DNA of 64,000 nucleotides from Rhodospirillales bacterium (GTDB lineage: Bacteria > Pseudomonadota > Alphaproteobacteria > Rhodospirillales > JAPHRK01), in contig JAPHRK010000036.1 of NCBI GenBank assembly GCA_026196105.1, forward strand, positions 32,051 through 96,050, in the 5' to 3' direction. This document shows, in pieces, positions 7,751 through 16,642 of the stretch. The notes beneath the pieces were generated by a model. It ran no database searches. It saw only the letters and a list, made by a program, of their open reading frames with translations, and had not been told where the DNA came from. How positions within the stretch are numbered: the first letter of the stretch is position 1; every line of letters begins with the position of its first letter. Made by a program: the position numbers and the translations under genes.

Positions 7751-8752
7751 TTAAATTCCTTTATCGTCTTCTTCTGGAGGAACATCGTCGCCCAGCATGG
7801 CGTTAATTTCATCGGTGGACATGATGGATACTTCTTCGGAGACCTCATCTTGAGGTGCTTCTTCTTCTCCGCCAAGCATCATGTCATCGTCCTCATCATC
7901 TGAGGTTTTTTTCATAGCGGCTTTAAGGACTTCGCTCATCGCTGATTCAACACCGCCTGACTTTTCTTCTGGGTCATCAAGGGAGGTTTCTGTTTCAGCA
8001 TTTTCTTCAGAATCTACAAGGACTTCATTGATGGCATCGTCTAAGACGTTATCAATACCGTCGATAGAGGCCATATCGTCGTCTTCGGTACCTTCTGGCG
8101 CTGGTTCATCTGCAAGGGCATTAAGCTCACTGTCTGAAAGAACGGCGAGATCATCAAAGCCTCCAATGCCCTCTTCGGCATCATTTTCTAGAGAATTAGT
8201 TTCAGAGCTGGTATCAATCTCTTCATCATCAAGGTCATCAGCAATCCCAAGCTCTTCCATGATTTCAAGCTCTTCAGCATGCTCTAGTTCTGCTTCTTCT
8301 AAAGCCGTATCAATTTCTGCATCGTCGTCAGCAATTTCGTCTTCATCTTCTGGTGTCTCTTTTGCCGCTTGGATGGCTTCGAAGGCTTGCTTAACTTCGC
8401 TTAAGGTAGATGAATCCTGTGAAACGGCAGGTTCTTGTATAGGGTCTGGAGAAGAAGGAGTAATTGGCTCGATGGGGGAGACACTCCCTGCTGTGACCAT
8501 GAGCGGGCTTAGCCACCATTCCTGAAATTGGTAAATTTCTCCATCTCGTTCTACGCCTGTGACGCTGACACCGTTGGGGTGGAGAGAGATGTTGCAATCA
8601 TGTAAAGGTTTTGAGGCTGGAACGCCTTCGCTGACCCAGGCAAAGCATATTCTATTGTGGGTTTCAAAATAAACATTCTGACGAATTTCAGGCTGCGCCT
8701 TAGCCTTGCCGTTAGCCCGTTGAATATGAAGCGCGTATTTCAAATCACCCAT
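7751..8752 (-). CDS. Unknown acidic protein with globular N-terminus
   Basis: 333 residues, no family recognised. Residues 1-100 look like a folded domain (FETHNRICFAWVSEGVPA, a Cys-His-rich turn PLHDCNISLHPNG, then YQFQEWWLSP). From about residue 100 onward the chain is low-complexity and strongly acidic (runs of Asp and Glu with Ser/Ala), with short hydrophobic islands such as GGFDDLAVLSDSELNAL and VSIMSTDEINAMLGD. There is no signal peptide or membrane segment. Its stop is 1 nt from the pyrC start and it begins 30 bp after the asparagine synthase gene, so it belongs to this minus-strand transcript. Confidence 0.7.
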   Translation of the reverse strand: MGDLKYALHIQRANGKAKAQPEIRQNVYFETHNRICFAWVSEGVPASKPLHDCNISLHPNGVSVTGVERDGEIYQFQEWWLSPLMVTAGSVSPIEPITPSSPDPIQEPAVSQDSSTLSEVKQAFEAIQAAKETPEDEDEIADDDAEIDTALEEAELEHAEELEIMEELGIADDLDDEEIDTSSETNSLENDAEEGIGGFDDLAVLSDSELNALADEPAPEGTEDDDMASIDGIDNVLDDAINEVLVDSEENAETETSLDDPEEKSGGVESAMSEVLKAAMKKTSDDEDDDMMLGGEEEAPQDEVSEEVSIMSTDEINAMLGDDVPPEEDDKGI

Positions 8753-8782
8753 GGTTTCTTCCTGCTCTCACTTTGCCCTAAC

Positions 8783-10540
8783 TCATTCAGCCAAGGTTTC
8801 AAAAACATCTCCCGACGCGTTTTTACCGAGGATGTGTTTATTATGCCATAGAGAATAGAAGAGAATGACCCATGCTGCGAATCCTCTTTTCGATTCAAGG
8901 CCTTTAAATAGGGTAATAATTTTATCTGGGGGGCAAATTTCCTCAATTCCGGGCTGTTTGGCAACCAGCGGGCCTAACGTTTTCCCTTTTTCAGCAATCC
9001 AATGGGCAACAGGAACCGTGAATCCTCTTTTTTTGCTAAAGGGTTGCGACATTGGGAGCTTTTCAGCCAGCCATTTGCGGAGAATCCATTTTCCCATGCC
9101 ATCTCGGACCTTAAGTTTGTCACCGAATCGAAAAACTGCTTGAGCAACTTCCGGGTCGAGGAAGGGGGTTCTGCCCTCAATTGAATTGGCCATGAGGCAA
9201 CGATCAAGTTTGATTAGTAGGTCGTTCGGCAACCAGTCGGCACAATCGACGGCTTGTGCTTGTTGAAGGCGGGACCGGTTTGTTTTTTTCTGTTCAATTT
9301 CAGCCAAAGCAATACCGTTACGCCATCCTAACGAATCCCTGCGGAAGATATCAATACCATGGAAAACGCTTTTCCGGCGCATGGGGCGGCCTCCAAGCAG
9401 ACGAGGGCGCATAGCGCTCCGATATCGCCCGTAACCACCAAAAAGTTCGTCTCCTCCTTCCCCTGAGAGGATGACTTTGAGCTCTTTTGAGGCGATTTCA
9501 GCTAACTTAAAAGTCGGAAGGATTGCATAATCAGCTACGGGGTCATCAAGGCTGGCAGCGACTTTAGGCAATAAACCCCAAAAATCCTTTTCTGTGAATT
9601 CGACCTCAATATGTTCTGCCCCCAGAGCTTTAGCAACATTCCTGGCGTGTTCTCGTTCGTCATGAACGCCCGTGTCAGGGAAGCCGACTGTAAACGCTTT
9701 AACCGGGGTATCGTTTAGTTCAGCCATGAGAGTTAATATAGCGGTTGAATCGATCCCACCGGAGAGAAACATTCCGTAAGGGACATCTGAACGTTGATGC
9801 ATGAGGACGCTATCACGCAAGGCTTTGTCGACGATTGCGAGAGCTTCAGCCTCACTGGTTTTCTCAGGTCCACCAACAGGAAGGGCTTGGCGCCGAAGAC
9901 GCTTTTCAATACGACCATCACGAATTACCACGGTTTCCCCAGGCAATACCCTGTGGATGCCTTGGAAAATAGTTTCTGAGCCAGTGGTAAATTGCAACTC
10001 AAGAAGTTGATTGCGAGAGGATTGGTTTACGACAGGTTTGACGGCGCCAGTAGCCAAAATTGCTTGGGGTTCAGAGGCAAACATGAGCCCTTGATCAGTT
10101 TCGGCGTAATATAGCGGCTTGATACCGAAGGGGTCACGGCTGAGGAGAACTTTATTTTCCTGTGGATCATGGATTGCGATGGCGTACATTCCACGCAAGT
10201 TTTCGGCAAATTGATCCCCTTCACGACTGTAGAGATGCAATGGGGGTTCGCAGTCTGATCCGGTTTGATGCTCCACATCTTGAAGGGCGGCTCTTAGTTC
10301 GATGAAATTATAAACTTCACCATTTGCAATCAGGGCTGTTTTATTAGCGCTTTCAAAGGGTTGGTCGCCTGTTTCCAAATCAATAATTGCTAGCCGGGTA
10401 TGAACAAACCCCACCCCATTGGCTAAGTAGTTGCCACTACCATCTGGCCCTCGGTGGGCTAAGGCTTGCTTCATTGCGTTGAGAGATTGTTTGTTTGGTG
10501 CGGAACCGTTATGAGTTATGATTCCCGCTATTCCACACAT
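8783..10540 (-). CDS. Asparagine synthase (glutamine-hydrolysing) family protein
   Basis: 585 residues. Cys2 is the glutaminase nucleophile (MCGIAGI), followed by AHRGPDG and the NGEVYNF segment. The C-terminal synthetase domain has the ATP-pyrophosphatase loop FLSGGIDST and LSGEGGDELFGGY. It amidates a carboxylate using ammonia from glutamine. Because it lies directly after glycosyltransferase genes, it may amidate a sugar acid or another part of a surface glycan instead of aspartate, as AsnB-like proteins in LPS clusters do. The gene starts 11 bp after the stop of the GT4 gene at 10552-11592. Confidence 0.88.
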   Translation of the reverse strand: MCGIAGIITHNGSAPNKQSLNAMKQALAHRGPDGSGNYLANGVGFVHTRLAIIDLETGDQPFESANKTALIANGEVYNFIELRAALQDVEHQTGSDCEPPLHLYSREGDQFAENLRGMYAIAIHDPQENKVLLSRDPFGIKPLYYAETDQGLMFASEPQAILATGAVKPVVNQSSRNQLLELQFTTGSETIFQGIHRVLPGETVVIRDGRIEKRLRRQALPVGGPEKTSEAEALAIVDKALRDSVLMHQRSDVPYGMFLSGGIDSTAILTLMAELNDTPVKAFTVGFPDTGVHDEREHARNVAKALGAEHIEVEFTEKDFWGLLPKVAASLDDPVADYAILPTFKLAEIASKELKVILSGEGGDELFGGYGRYRSAMRPRLLGGRPMRRKSVFHGIDIFRRDSLGWRNGIALAEIEQKKTNRSRLQQAQAVDCADWLPNDLLIKLDRCLMANSIEGRTPFLDPEVAQAVFRFGDKLKVRDGMGKWILRKWLAEKLPMSQPFSKKRGFTVPVAHWIAEKGKTLGPLVAKQPGIEEICPPDKIITLFKGLESKRGFAAWVILFYSLWHNKHILGKNASGDVFETLAE

Positions 10541-10551
10541 GGCCTATTGCC

Positions 10552-11592
10552 TCAATTCTTTTCCTGGAGAATGCGTTCAAAAAACTCGAAATATTGGCTA
10601 ACTACAGCTTCTTCCGTAAAGTCTTTCTCGTATGCGGCCTGCCCAGCTTGAGCCAACTCTTCGGCAAAATCAGGTTCCTTGATCAACCATTTTAGAGCGG
10701 ATGCCATAGCTTGATCATCATCGACCGGGACCAGTAAACCATTGACTTCATTTTGAATAAGGATACCAGGGCCAAGACTATCTGCGGCAATCACGGGTTT
10801 CCCCTGTGCCCATGCCTCAAGTACTACATTTCCCAGTGGTTCATGACGTGAGGGGCAGATAAAAATATCTGCTGCTGCATAAAGGGCTTCCACGTCATCT
10901 CGCCAGCCTAGAAATCGAACCCGTGGTTTGATAGCGAGTTTTCCTGCCAGCGCTTCAAGCTCTTGGCGCAAGGGGCCTTCACCAACAATCCATAAGTAGG
11001 GGTCAGATACTCGGTTGAGAGCCTTTAGTAGCACATCAAAGGCTTTGTTTTCATGTAACCGGCCAAGAGCGACGATCAAAGGTACAGTTGTTGGGGTGAA
11101 AAATTCTTTGCGAGAAATTGCAGGTACACGTTTTGAACTGACAAAGTTTGGCAAATAATGTGCCCGTTCTTTGGGCCAACCTTCTTTAACGACATAATCA
11201 ACGATATCTTGAGTGTTACCAATCAGATGGTCGCAATTTTTATAATATTTAAGATCGTAGTATCCACCAAGCCTCGCAACTTGCAGAAAATTTTTATCCT
11301 TCGGTGCCGGGCACATACGAGTGGCTCTATTCATCCAGGTGAGGACAATATCAGGTTGAAACTCATTGATTTGGCGTTTGAGAGCCATAGGCGTGCGGAA
11401 ATCTAAACGCCCCCCAAAGGAAAGTTCGACGGGTTCAACCCCGCCACCACGCAGCTGGTTGGCCCGCGCTTGGTTTTTGCGAATGGTAACTTTTTGTGAT
11501 AGCCCAGCTTGTTCAAAAGCGACTGCTAAGCGAGTGAAAAATGCCTCGGCTCCGCCAAATTCGGCGCCAGCCATGGCTTGTAACAGCTTCAT
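10552..11592 (-). CDS. Glycosyltransferase family 4, LPS/surface glycan assembly
   Basis: 346 residues starting at the ATG at 11592, which overlaps the stop of the preceding glycosyltransferase as ATGA; a longer in-frame extension upstream lies inside that gene. It is GT-B fold: N-terminal AGAEFGGAEAFFTRLA nucleotide-sugar side loop, hinge LIVALGRLHENKAFDVLLKAL, and the C-terminal donor motif ICPSRHEPLGNVVLEAWAQGKPVIA, where the E-x7-E pair lies. It would transfer a sugar from a nucleotide donor to the growing oligosaccharide at the inner membrane face. Donor and acceptor are unknown. Confidence 0.88.
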   Translation of the reverse strand: MKLLQAMAGAEFGGAEAFFTRLAVAFEQAGLSQKVTIRKNQARANQLRGGGVEPVELSFGGRLDFRTPMALKRQINEFQPDIVLTWMNRATRMCPAPKDKNFLQVARLGGYYDLKYYKNCDHLIGNTQDIVDYVVKEGWPKERAHYLPNFVSSKRVPAISRKEFFTPTTVPLIVALGRLHENKAFDVLLKALNRVSDPYLWIVGEGPLRQELEALAGKLAIKPRVRFLGWRDDVEALYAAADIFICPSRHEPLGNVVLEAWAQGKPVIAADSLGPGILIQNEVNGLLVPVDDDQAMASALKWLIKEPDFAEELAQAGQAAYEKDFTEEAVVSQYFEFFERILQEKN

Positions 11593-12626
11593 TGGGGAAT
11601 AATCCCTTCCACCAGTTGTGCGGCTTCCGCCCAACTCCATTTTCTTTGATTATCAAGAGCAGCTAAATGCTGTTTATGCCACAAATCGTCATTTTTTAGT
11701 AAATCTATTGCTGCTTTTACAAATGTATCATCATCAGGAGCCACTGTTCCTGTTTCTCCATCAATTACCCGTTCGTAAGCGGAGCCGAAATCCTGGGTGA
11801 CACAAGGTACTCCCATAGCTTGGGCTTCGCCAAGGGCAAGACAGAAGGTTTCGTTTAAATCGCTTCGGTAAAGCATTGCACGCGCAGCCCGAAGTTCATC
11901 AATCAGTTGGGCCTTAGGAACTGGACCACGAAGGATAACCCCTTGGTCTTTAAGTTCTTCTGCCCGGTCGAGAACAGTCTTCATGGCTTGGGCTTTATCA
12001 TCCCCTACGGAACCATAGGTTTGGTGCCCTGAAAAAATATGTAATTCCGCTCCCGGAACGTTTGGCTGAATCCTCTCTGCCCAAAGCTCAAGGAGCCAAT
12101 CGAGGGATCGAAGAGGGTTTGAGGTAAAGACAGCCCGAGGGGGAGGTGTTTCTTTGGTTGGTTCTGCAGTCCGAAAGGCATCTGGGATACCATAAGGAAT
12201 AATCACCCGGCCCCCTTCGGGCACCCATTTTGGTAAAGTCTTAGCGTGATACTCACCGATAAAACCAAATAAAGGTTTCCGCCACCAAAGTTTTGAGATG
12301 TATCGCCATTTCACCGTATAGCCAGCTGGGTTATGGGTCCAAAAAAGGGTACGTTTGGCTTTGGGGAGAAGATTTATGAGCTTGTCGCCCCGATTGGCAA
12401 TATAGAGATCAGCTGTATCAGGTAATCCGTTTTTAAGTGGAGCCCAGTCTACGCCTTTATAGACCAAAGGAGCCTTGCACATATTACGGACCAGCACTTT
12501 GTGACCTCTGCTGGCGAGTTCCTCACTCATGGAGACGATCGTTGATTCAACGCCACCAAGAGCTCTTTGCTCAGGGGTCTTGCCATCGAACTCAATTCCA
12601 TCATCGGCGATAACAATACGCGCCAT
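11589..12626 (-). CDS. Glycosyltransferase family 4 (paralogue of 14346-15413)
   Basis: 345-residue GT-B glycosyltransferase. The N-terminus (ADDGIEFDGKTPEQRALGGVES) closely parallels that of the product of 14346-15413, so the two look like paralogues within the cluster. The donor-binding half shows FTSNPLRSLDWLLELW, then LYRSDLNETFCLALGEAQAMGVP with the conserved Glu pair. It is coupled to both neighbours by overlaps of 1 nt (12626) and 4 nt (11589-11592). It likely adds a core or side-chain sugar of lipopolysaccharide; the sugar is unknown. Confidence 0.85.
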   Translation of the reverse strand: MARIVIADDGIEFDGKTPEQRALGGVESTIVSMSEELASRGHKVLVRNMCKAPLVYKGVDWAPLKNGLPDTADLYIANRGDKLINLLPKAKRTLFWTHNPAGYTVKWRYISKLWWRKPLFGFIGEYHAKTLPKWVPEGGRVIIPYGIPDAFRTAEPTKETPPPRAVFTSNPLRSLDWLLELWAERIQPNVPGAELHIFSGHQTYGSVGDDKAQAMKTVLDRAEELKDQGVILRGPVPKAQLIDELRAARAMLYRSDLNETFCLALGEAQAMGVPCVTQDFGSAYERVIDGETGTVAPDDDTFVKAAIDLLKNDDLWHKQHLAALDNQRKWSWAEAAQLVEGIIPQ

Positions 12627-13384
12627 TATTCGTCTTCCAATTTAGCTTTAAGGTGGGAGAGAAGAGGATAAAGCCCGGCAAATAGGGCAATCAAAAAGCC
12701 GTACCCCCCTTCTGTATAGCCTTTACGTCGCACGTAGCACTTAAAGAAGCGAGAGAAAAATCTAACTAAATGGCGGACGAATGTTCCAACCTCACCATTT
12801 TCTCGCATATCTTTTGCTCGGGCTGTGGTGTAGCTGTCTAAACGTCTTATCATATCGGAAACGTTACGATCAACGTAATGATCAAGACGGTTGGTTAGCA
12901 TGGGGCCTTTGGGACCGCGCCATTTAAGGCGAGGGTGTAGCCGTTGGTCTCCCCAGGTTTTGACACCTTTCTTGAAGAGCCCTGGATATGCCGCTTTGCC
13001 AAATGATGCTCCCCAACCCCAGCGGACCAATTTATCGCCAATATAATTATCGACTAAAATTTCGTGCCAATCGTAGGGCGTTGTTTCAATGACTTGGCGG
13101 ATTTCTTTGGCGAGGGCTTCTGGAACCCTTTCATCAGCGTCTACTTCTAAAACCCAATCTCCGGTACAAAATTCAATACCTGCATTGCGCCGAGGCCCTT
13201 CGATTTCCCAGGAACCTTCAAGTAATCTGTCGGTAAATTTGAGGGCAATTTCTTTGGTGCCATCAGTGCATTTGTCTAAGACAACAACGATCTCATCGGT
13301 AAAGCGCAAACGTTCCAGGCACTCTGCCAGCTTATCTTCCTCGTTGTGGGCAACGACTAAGGCTGAAAGCTTCGGTGCGGTCAT
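12626..13384 (-). CDS. Glycosyltransferase family 2, LPS core type (WaaE/KdtX-like)
   Basis: 252 residues. The GT-A signature is visible: LSALVVAHNEEDKLAECLERL, DEIVVVLDKCTDGT, and the metal/donor motif VLEVDADERV (about residues 76-85). The middle contains GLFKKGVKTWGDQRLHPRLKWRG, and the C-terminal part has an aromatic, basic amphipathic region likely to sit on the membrane. It resembles core beta-1,4-glucosyltransferases of the WaaE/KdtX group. The start overlaps the preceding heptosyltransferase-like gene by 4 nt. Confidence 0.85.
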   Translation of the reverse strand: MTAPKLSALVVAHNEEDKLAECLERLRFTDEIVVVLDKCTDGTKEIALKFTDRLLEGSWEIEGPRRNAGIEFCTGDWVLEVDADERVPEALAKEIRQVIETTPYDWHEILVDNYIGDKLVRWGWGASFGKAAYPGLFKKGVKTWGDQRLHPRLKWRGPKGPMLTNRLDHYVDRNVSDMIRRLDSYTTARAKDMRENGEVGTFVRHLVRFFSRFFKCYVRRKGYTEGGYGFLIALFAGLYPLLSHLKAKLEDE

Positions 13385-14349
13385 GAAGGACTCCCTTCAA
13401 TCTTTCGCCAAAGCTCATTAGCTGCTTGTTCAGCCATGTCCACAGTTAAGGTATCCATCAAGGTGCCCGTTGTCTCATGATTGAAGTTTTCATCAGAATT
13501 AGGGCCGAAAATCTCATCAAAAGATAGCTTAGCTCTCACAAAAGAGCATTTTTCGCCCCAAGGAGCATAAAACTCGTCCTTTGAGGGGCCAAAAAGCCCT
13601 AAAGTAGGGGTTTTAGAGGCAGAAGATAGGTGCATAAGGCCAGAATCGTTGCCAATATAGAGATTGCAACGTTTTAAGCAGGCACTTGCTGTTGGTAAAT
13701 CAACTTTCCCCATGAGGTCTATCATCCGGTCCTCAGCAAAAGCATTTAAGACAGGCGCTGCGGCTTCTCTTTCATTTTCTGCCCCGAGCAAGGCTATCCG
13801 GGCATTCGGGAGGATAGCGTCAGGGCCAGTTAAACGATTTATCAGCTCAACAAAAAATTCTGGACGCCAAGTTTTGGCGATCCAGTTAGCCGTTGGGCCA
13901 ATGGCCAGCACTGGAGACCCTTGAGGAATAAGTTCTGTAGCTATCTTCTCTTGGACATCATTTGTCCACATTGTAGGAGCAGGAGGAGATTTAAGTTTTA
14001 GGACATTGGCGTATTTCATGACACGATGCCCGCCTCTTTCAGCCCCAATAACGAAGCGCTTAGAGGCTAAAAGCGTGTAGGCAATCGCTGAACCACGAAG
14101 GTCGACTACCATATCCCACCAATTGCCAACGACTTGTGACCACAAGGTGAGCCAATGTCCCCCTCGTTTTTTCTTTGGCATTGGAAATACTTGTTCTACG
14201 CCCGGTACAGCCTGAAAGAGGGGAGCGGCAATGGGACCAGCAGCAACGGTGATGCGGGCTTGTGGATAGGTAGTGATAAGGTGATCCAATAATCCAGTTG
14301 TCAAAACCGCATCACCGATGCGGGTTGCGGTGATGAAGAGGATTTTCAT
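13381..14349 (-). CDS. Glycosyltransferase family 9 (heptosyltransferase-like)
   Basis: 322 residues from the ATG at 14349, which overlaps the stop of the preceding gene as ATGA; two extra codons from a TTG are possible but less likely. The N-terminus ILFITATRIGDAVLTTGLLDHL and the C-terminal YIGNDSGLMHLSSASKTPTLGLFGPS are the family 9 hallmarks found in WaaC/WaaF-type heptosyltransferases. It probably adds heptose to inner LPS core. The heptose precursor enzyme HldD is encoded elsewhere in this window (56773-57759), which supports heptose-containing LPS. Confidence 0.88.
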   Translation of the reverse strand: MKILFITATRIGDAVLTTGLLDHLITTYPQARITVAAGPIAAPLFQAVPGVEQVFPMPKKKRGGHWLTLWSQVVGNWWDMVVDLRGSAIAYTLLASKRFVIGAERGGHRVMKYANVLKLKSPPAPTMWTNDVQEKIATELIPQGSPVLAIGPTANWIAKTWRPEFFVELINRLTGPDAILPNARIALLGAENEREAAAPVLNAFAEDRMIDLMGKVDLPTASACLKRCNLYIGNDSGLMHLSSASKTPTLGLFGPSKDEFYAPWGEKCSFVRAKLSFDEIFGPNSDENFNHETTGTLMDTLTVDMAEQAANELWRKIEGSPS

Positions 14350-15413
14350 GACCAAAGCAGCTCAAATTCAGCAGCGACCACATCCCAGTTGCGTGCACGT
14401 TGCATGAGGCGGGCATCCCGAGACAAATTCACCTGGGCTGATTTGTTAGTCATCATATGGACCGCTACATTAGCAAAGGCTTGAACGTCTGGAACGACAA
14501 AGCCAGTTTGACCGTTACGGATGCATTCTGATGCTGCGCCTTTATCAAAAGCCACTGCTGGGAGTCCACAAGCTTGTGATTCTGCTAAGGTAGAGCAGTA
14601 GACCTCAGATTCGATGCGTGGATAAAGGTGAACATCTGAATCTCGGTAAAAATCAGCCATTTGGGGGTCTGCCATTGGTTTTTTAACCACCACATTCTTT
14701 AGCTCGGCTTCTTGTATCTTTTTTAGCAATGGCTTCATCTTATCAGGAATTTCTCCACCGTTAATCCCACGATAGAGAGCTGCAGAGAAGATGTTAAGGG
14801 TCGCATTCGGGACTCGCACATAGATGCTTTTAACCCACGTATCGAGAATATTCTCCAGCCCATGCAAGGGATGGGTAGTGATTACCGCATTGGGGAAGGT
14901 TTCTTCGAGGTCGAGTAAATCAGAATCTTCCTCTGGATTAATCTCATCTCCAGGCTGAGGGGTGACAAAGGTCTCGCCAACACCAGGCTCAATAATTGCT
15001 GTTTTGAAGTCTTTCCAAGGGTTCCAACTCTCTTTGTGGGCCTTGCTCATAAAGAGAAGAGTTGGTTCAAAAGTTTCTAGGCGTTTTTGGTTAATGGATT
15101 TCCCAAGGTACTTGGCATTCGCTGCAAGCCAGAGGACACGTTTATCTGCATTTTCTAACTCACCAAACAGAGCTGGTTTACGTAAAGCAATTACCACGTC
15201 AGCTTCAGGCGGTCTTGGCAAGTCCCAAGGAACCCAGCGTACCCCTTCGATTAATTTAGCTTCGTTGCATCGATTAATCACAGTAACCCCGTGATTACGT
15301 TTTGCTAAAGCCCGTGAAACCCCAACCACAGCCTTCTCCATGCCACCTAAAGGCTGGTTCATGGGGCTATCGCCATCATAGGGAATTGAGTCATCAAAAA
15401 TAGTTATTTGCAT
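14346..15413 (-). CDS. Glycosyltransferase family 4 (paralogue of 11589-12626)
   Basis: 355 residues, first gene of the glycosyltransferase run. The N-terminus FDDSIPYDGDSPMNQPLGGMEK matches the arrangement of the product of 11589-12626. The C-terminal domain has TTHPLHGLENILDTW, then HLYPRIESEVYCSTLAESQACGLP with the donor Glu pair and a hydrophilic insert around residues 160-175. It ends with a 4-nt overlap into the family 9 gene. The 133 bp upstream, shared with the binding-protein gene at 15547-16359, should contain the cluster promoter, though I could not identify one. Confidence 0.85.
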   Translation of the reverse strand: MQITIFDDSIPYDGDSPMNQPLGGMEKAVVGVSRALAKRNHGVTVINRCNEAKLIEGVRWVPWDLPRPPEADVVIALRKPALFGELENADKRVLWLAANAKYLGKSINQKRLETFEPTLLFMSKAHKESWNPWKDFKTAIIEPGVGETFVTPQPGDEINPEEDSDLLDLEETFPNAVITTHPLHGLENILDTWVKSIYVRVPNATLNIFSAALYRGINGGEIPDKMKPLLKKIQEAELKNVVVKKPMADPQMADFYRDSDVHLYPRIESEVYCSTLAESQACGLPAVAFDKGAASECIRNGQTGFVVPDVQAFANVAVHMMTNKSAQVNLSRDARLMQRARNWDVVAAEFELLWS

Positions 15414-15546
15414 GGGTGAATCATTAAGCGGAATGGTTCACGAAAACAAGGGTTTCCCTTTCATAACTTCGACAAATGCCGGAGGAATTTTTAGGGAAGT
15501 TTAATTCTGAATAACAAACTACGTTAAGCGGATTGGTTATCCAGTT

Positions 15547-16359
15547 TTACCTGTCAGTATTCATGCTGTAGCTGTACCCATAATTCTTAAGCAAATTGGC
15601 ATAACCCTTGGTCAGTTTGTATGCCTTAAATGCTTTATCGAACTGGCTGAGAAAAGTTAGGGCGTTTGGATCTTTTTTAGATACTAAGAGGTGAAAATTA
15701 GGGCTTTCTGGGACGATTTTTGGGTGAGCGATAAGGGAGCCCTCTATGCCTAATCGTTTGGCTAAACTCACGATAACGTCCTCTGAGTGGACAATGATAT
15801 CTACTCGGTCCCTTTCCATCATTTTGAGACAACTTTCGTATGTCCTGGGGACAACGTGCCTAATTTCACGGGCATTGAGATAACGTTCACTCCATCCATC
15901 AGCATTAGCCCGACAAAACCTGAATTCTTTAAGTTGCTCAACTTGTTGGCCAGATTTAACAGCTTTTTCAGCTGCGGACCCCTTAAATGTGAAAAACCGT
16001 ATTGGAAGGGTTAAAACAGACTGCTCTGACTGATATGCGTAGGAGAGACGGTCTGGGTTTGGGGATGTAATAAAAGCAAAGGCTTTTCCGGTTTTTACAA
16101 ACCTTTGGGCTCGGGGCCAAACTTCGCCTCTATGGGCAACAGGAATTCCCATTACTCTTTCCACCACTTGATTAACGATATCAGGCAACAAGCCCTGAAC
16201 GTCAGGGCCATTGCCGTGAGACAGAGGAGGGTAAGTGTCTGCGTAAACGAAGCGGTAGGAGGTTAGGTTTGGTGACGTTGTTAGTTTTTCTGCGACTGCT
16301 GGGACTGACAGGAATAGCCACGACATAAGAAATACTAAGATTTTCAGGCTTCGATTCAT
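15547..16359 (-). CDS. Stand-alone periplasmic binding protein, SBP family 3-like
   Basis: 270 residues with a clear signal peptide (cleavage near VPAVAEK). The mature part shows the family 3 pattern: YRFVYADTYPPLS, GLLPDIVNQVVERVMG, then ICWPRA-like core VWPRAQRFVKTGKAFAFITSPN, and a second-lobe segment SCLKMMERDRVDIIVHSEDV. No permease or ATPase gene is near, so this is not an obvious importer part. In this bacterial group such orphan binding proteins are common and may act in sensing or as lytic-enzyme-free ligand binders. The ligand is unknown. Compare 52790-53560 and the pseudogene at 36385-36681. Confidence 0.75.
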   Translation of the reverse strand: MNRSLKILVFLMSWLFLSVPAVAEKLTTSPNLTSYRFVYADTYPPLSHGNGPDVQGLLPDIVNQVVERVMGIPVAHRGEVWPRAQRFVKTGKAFAFITSPNPDRLSYAYQSEQSVLTLPIRFFTFKGSAAEKAVKSGQQVEQLKEFRFCRANADGWSERYLNAREIRHVVPRTYESCLKMMERDRVDIIVHSEDVIVSLAKRLGIEGSLIAHPKIVPESPNFHLLVSKKDPNALTFLSQFDKAFKAYKLTKGYANLLKNYGYSYSMNTDR

Positions 16360-16642
16360 CCTTGCCTCATTTGGGGTGTTCTTTTTGTTGCTTTAATATT
16401 TGGTTAGATAATAGGAATTGCAATCCATTTATTAATTCACCCTGAGCAAATAAAACGCAAACTTTACTTTTCCAAGTATGCCGACAACCAAGAAAAGTGG
16501 CGAGACTACTCACATTAAACTATATAATTTTGGTGAGACGTTCGCTTCGGGCCATGTTTGTAACACCATCCGCTGACATGAACTGTCAGTAGGGCACTGT
16601 TATACAGAGCATGACTTTTTTTATGAGAGGAAATGTGATTTG

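Noticed and set aside
6421..7875. 484-residue version of dihydroorotase
   Set aside because: The extra N-terminus overlaps the preceding gene; the ATG at 7749 has a good ribosome-binding site and matches the family start.
7881..8525. Long serine-rich open frame on the plus strand
   Set aside because: It is the mirror image of the Asp/Glu codons in the acidic protein gene on the other strand; composition is unnatural and there is no ribosome-binding site.
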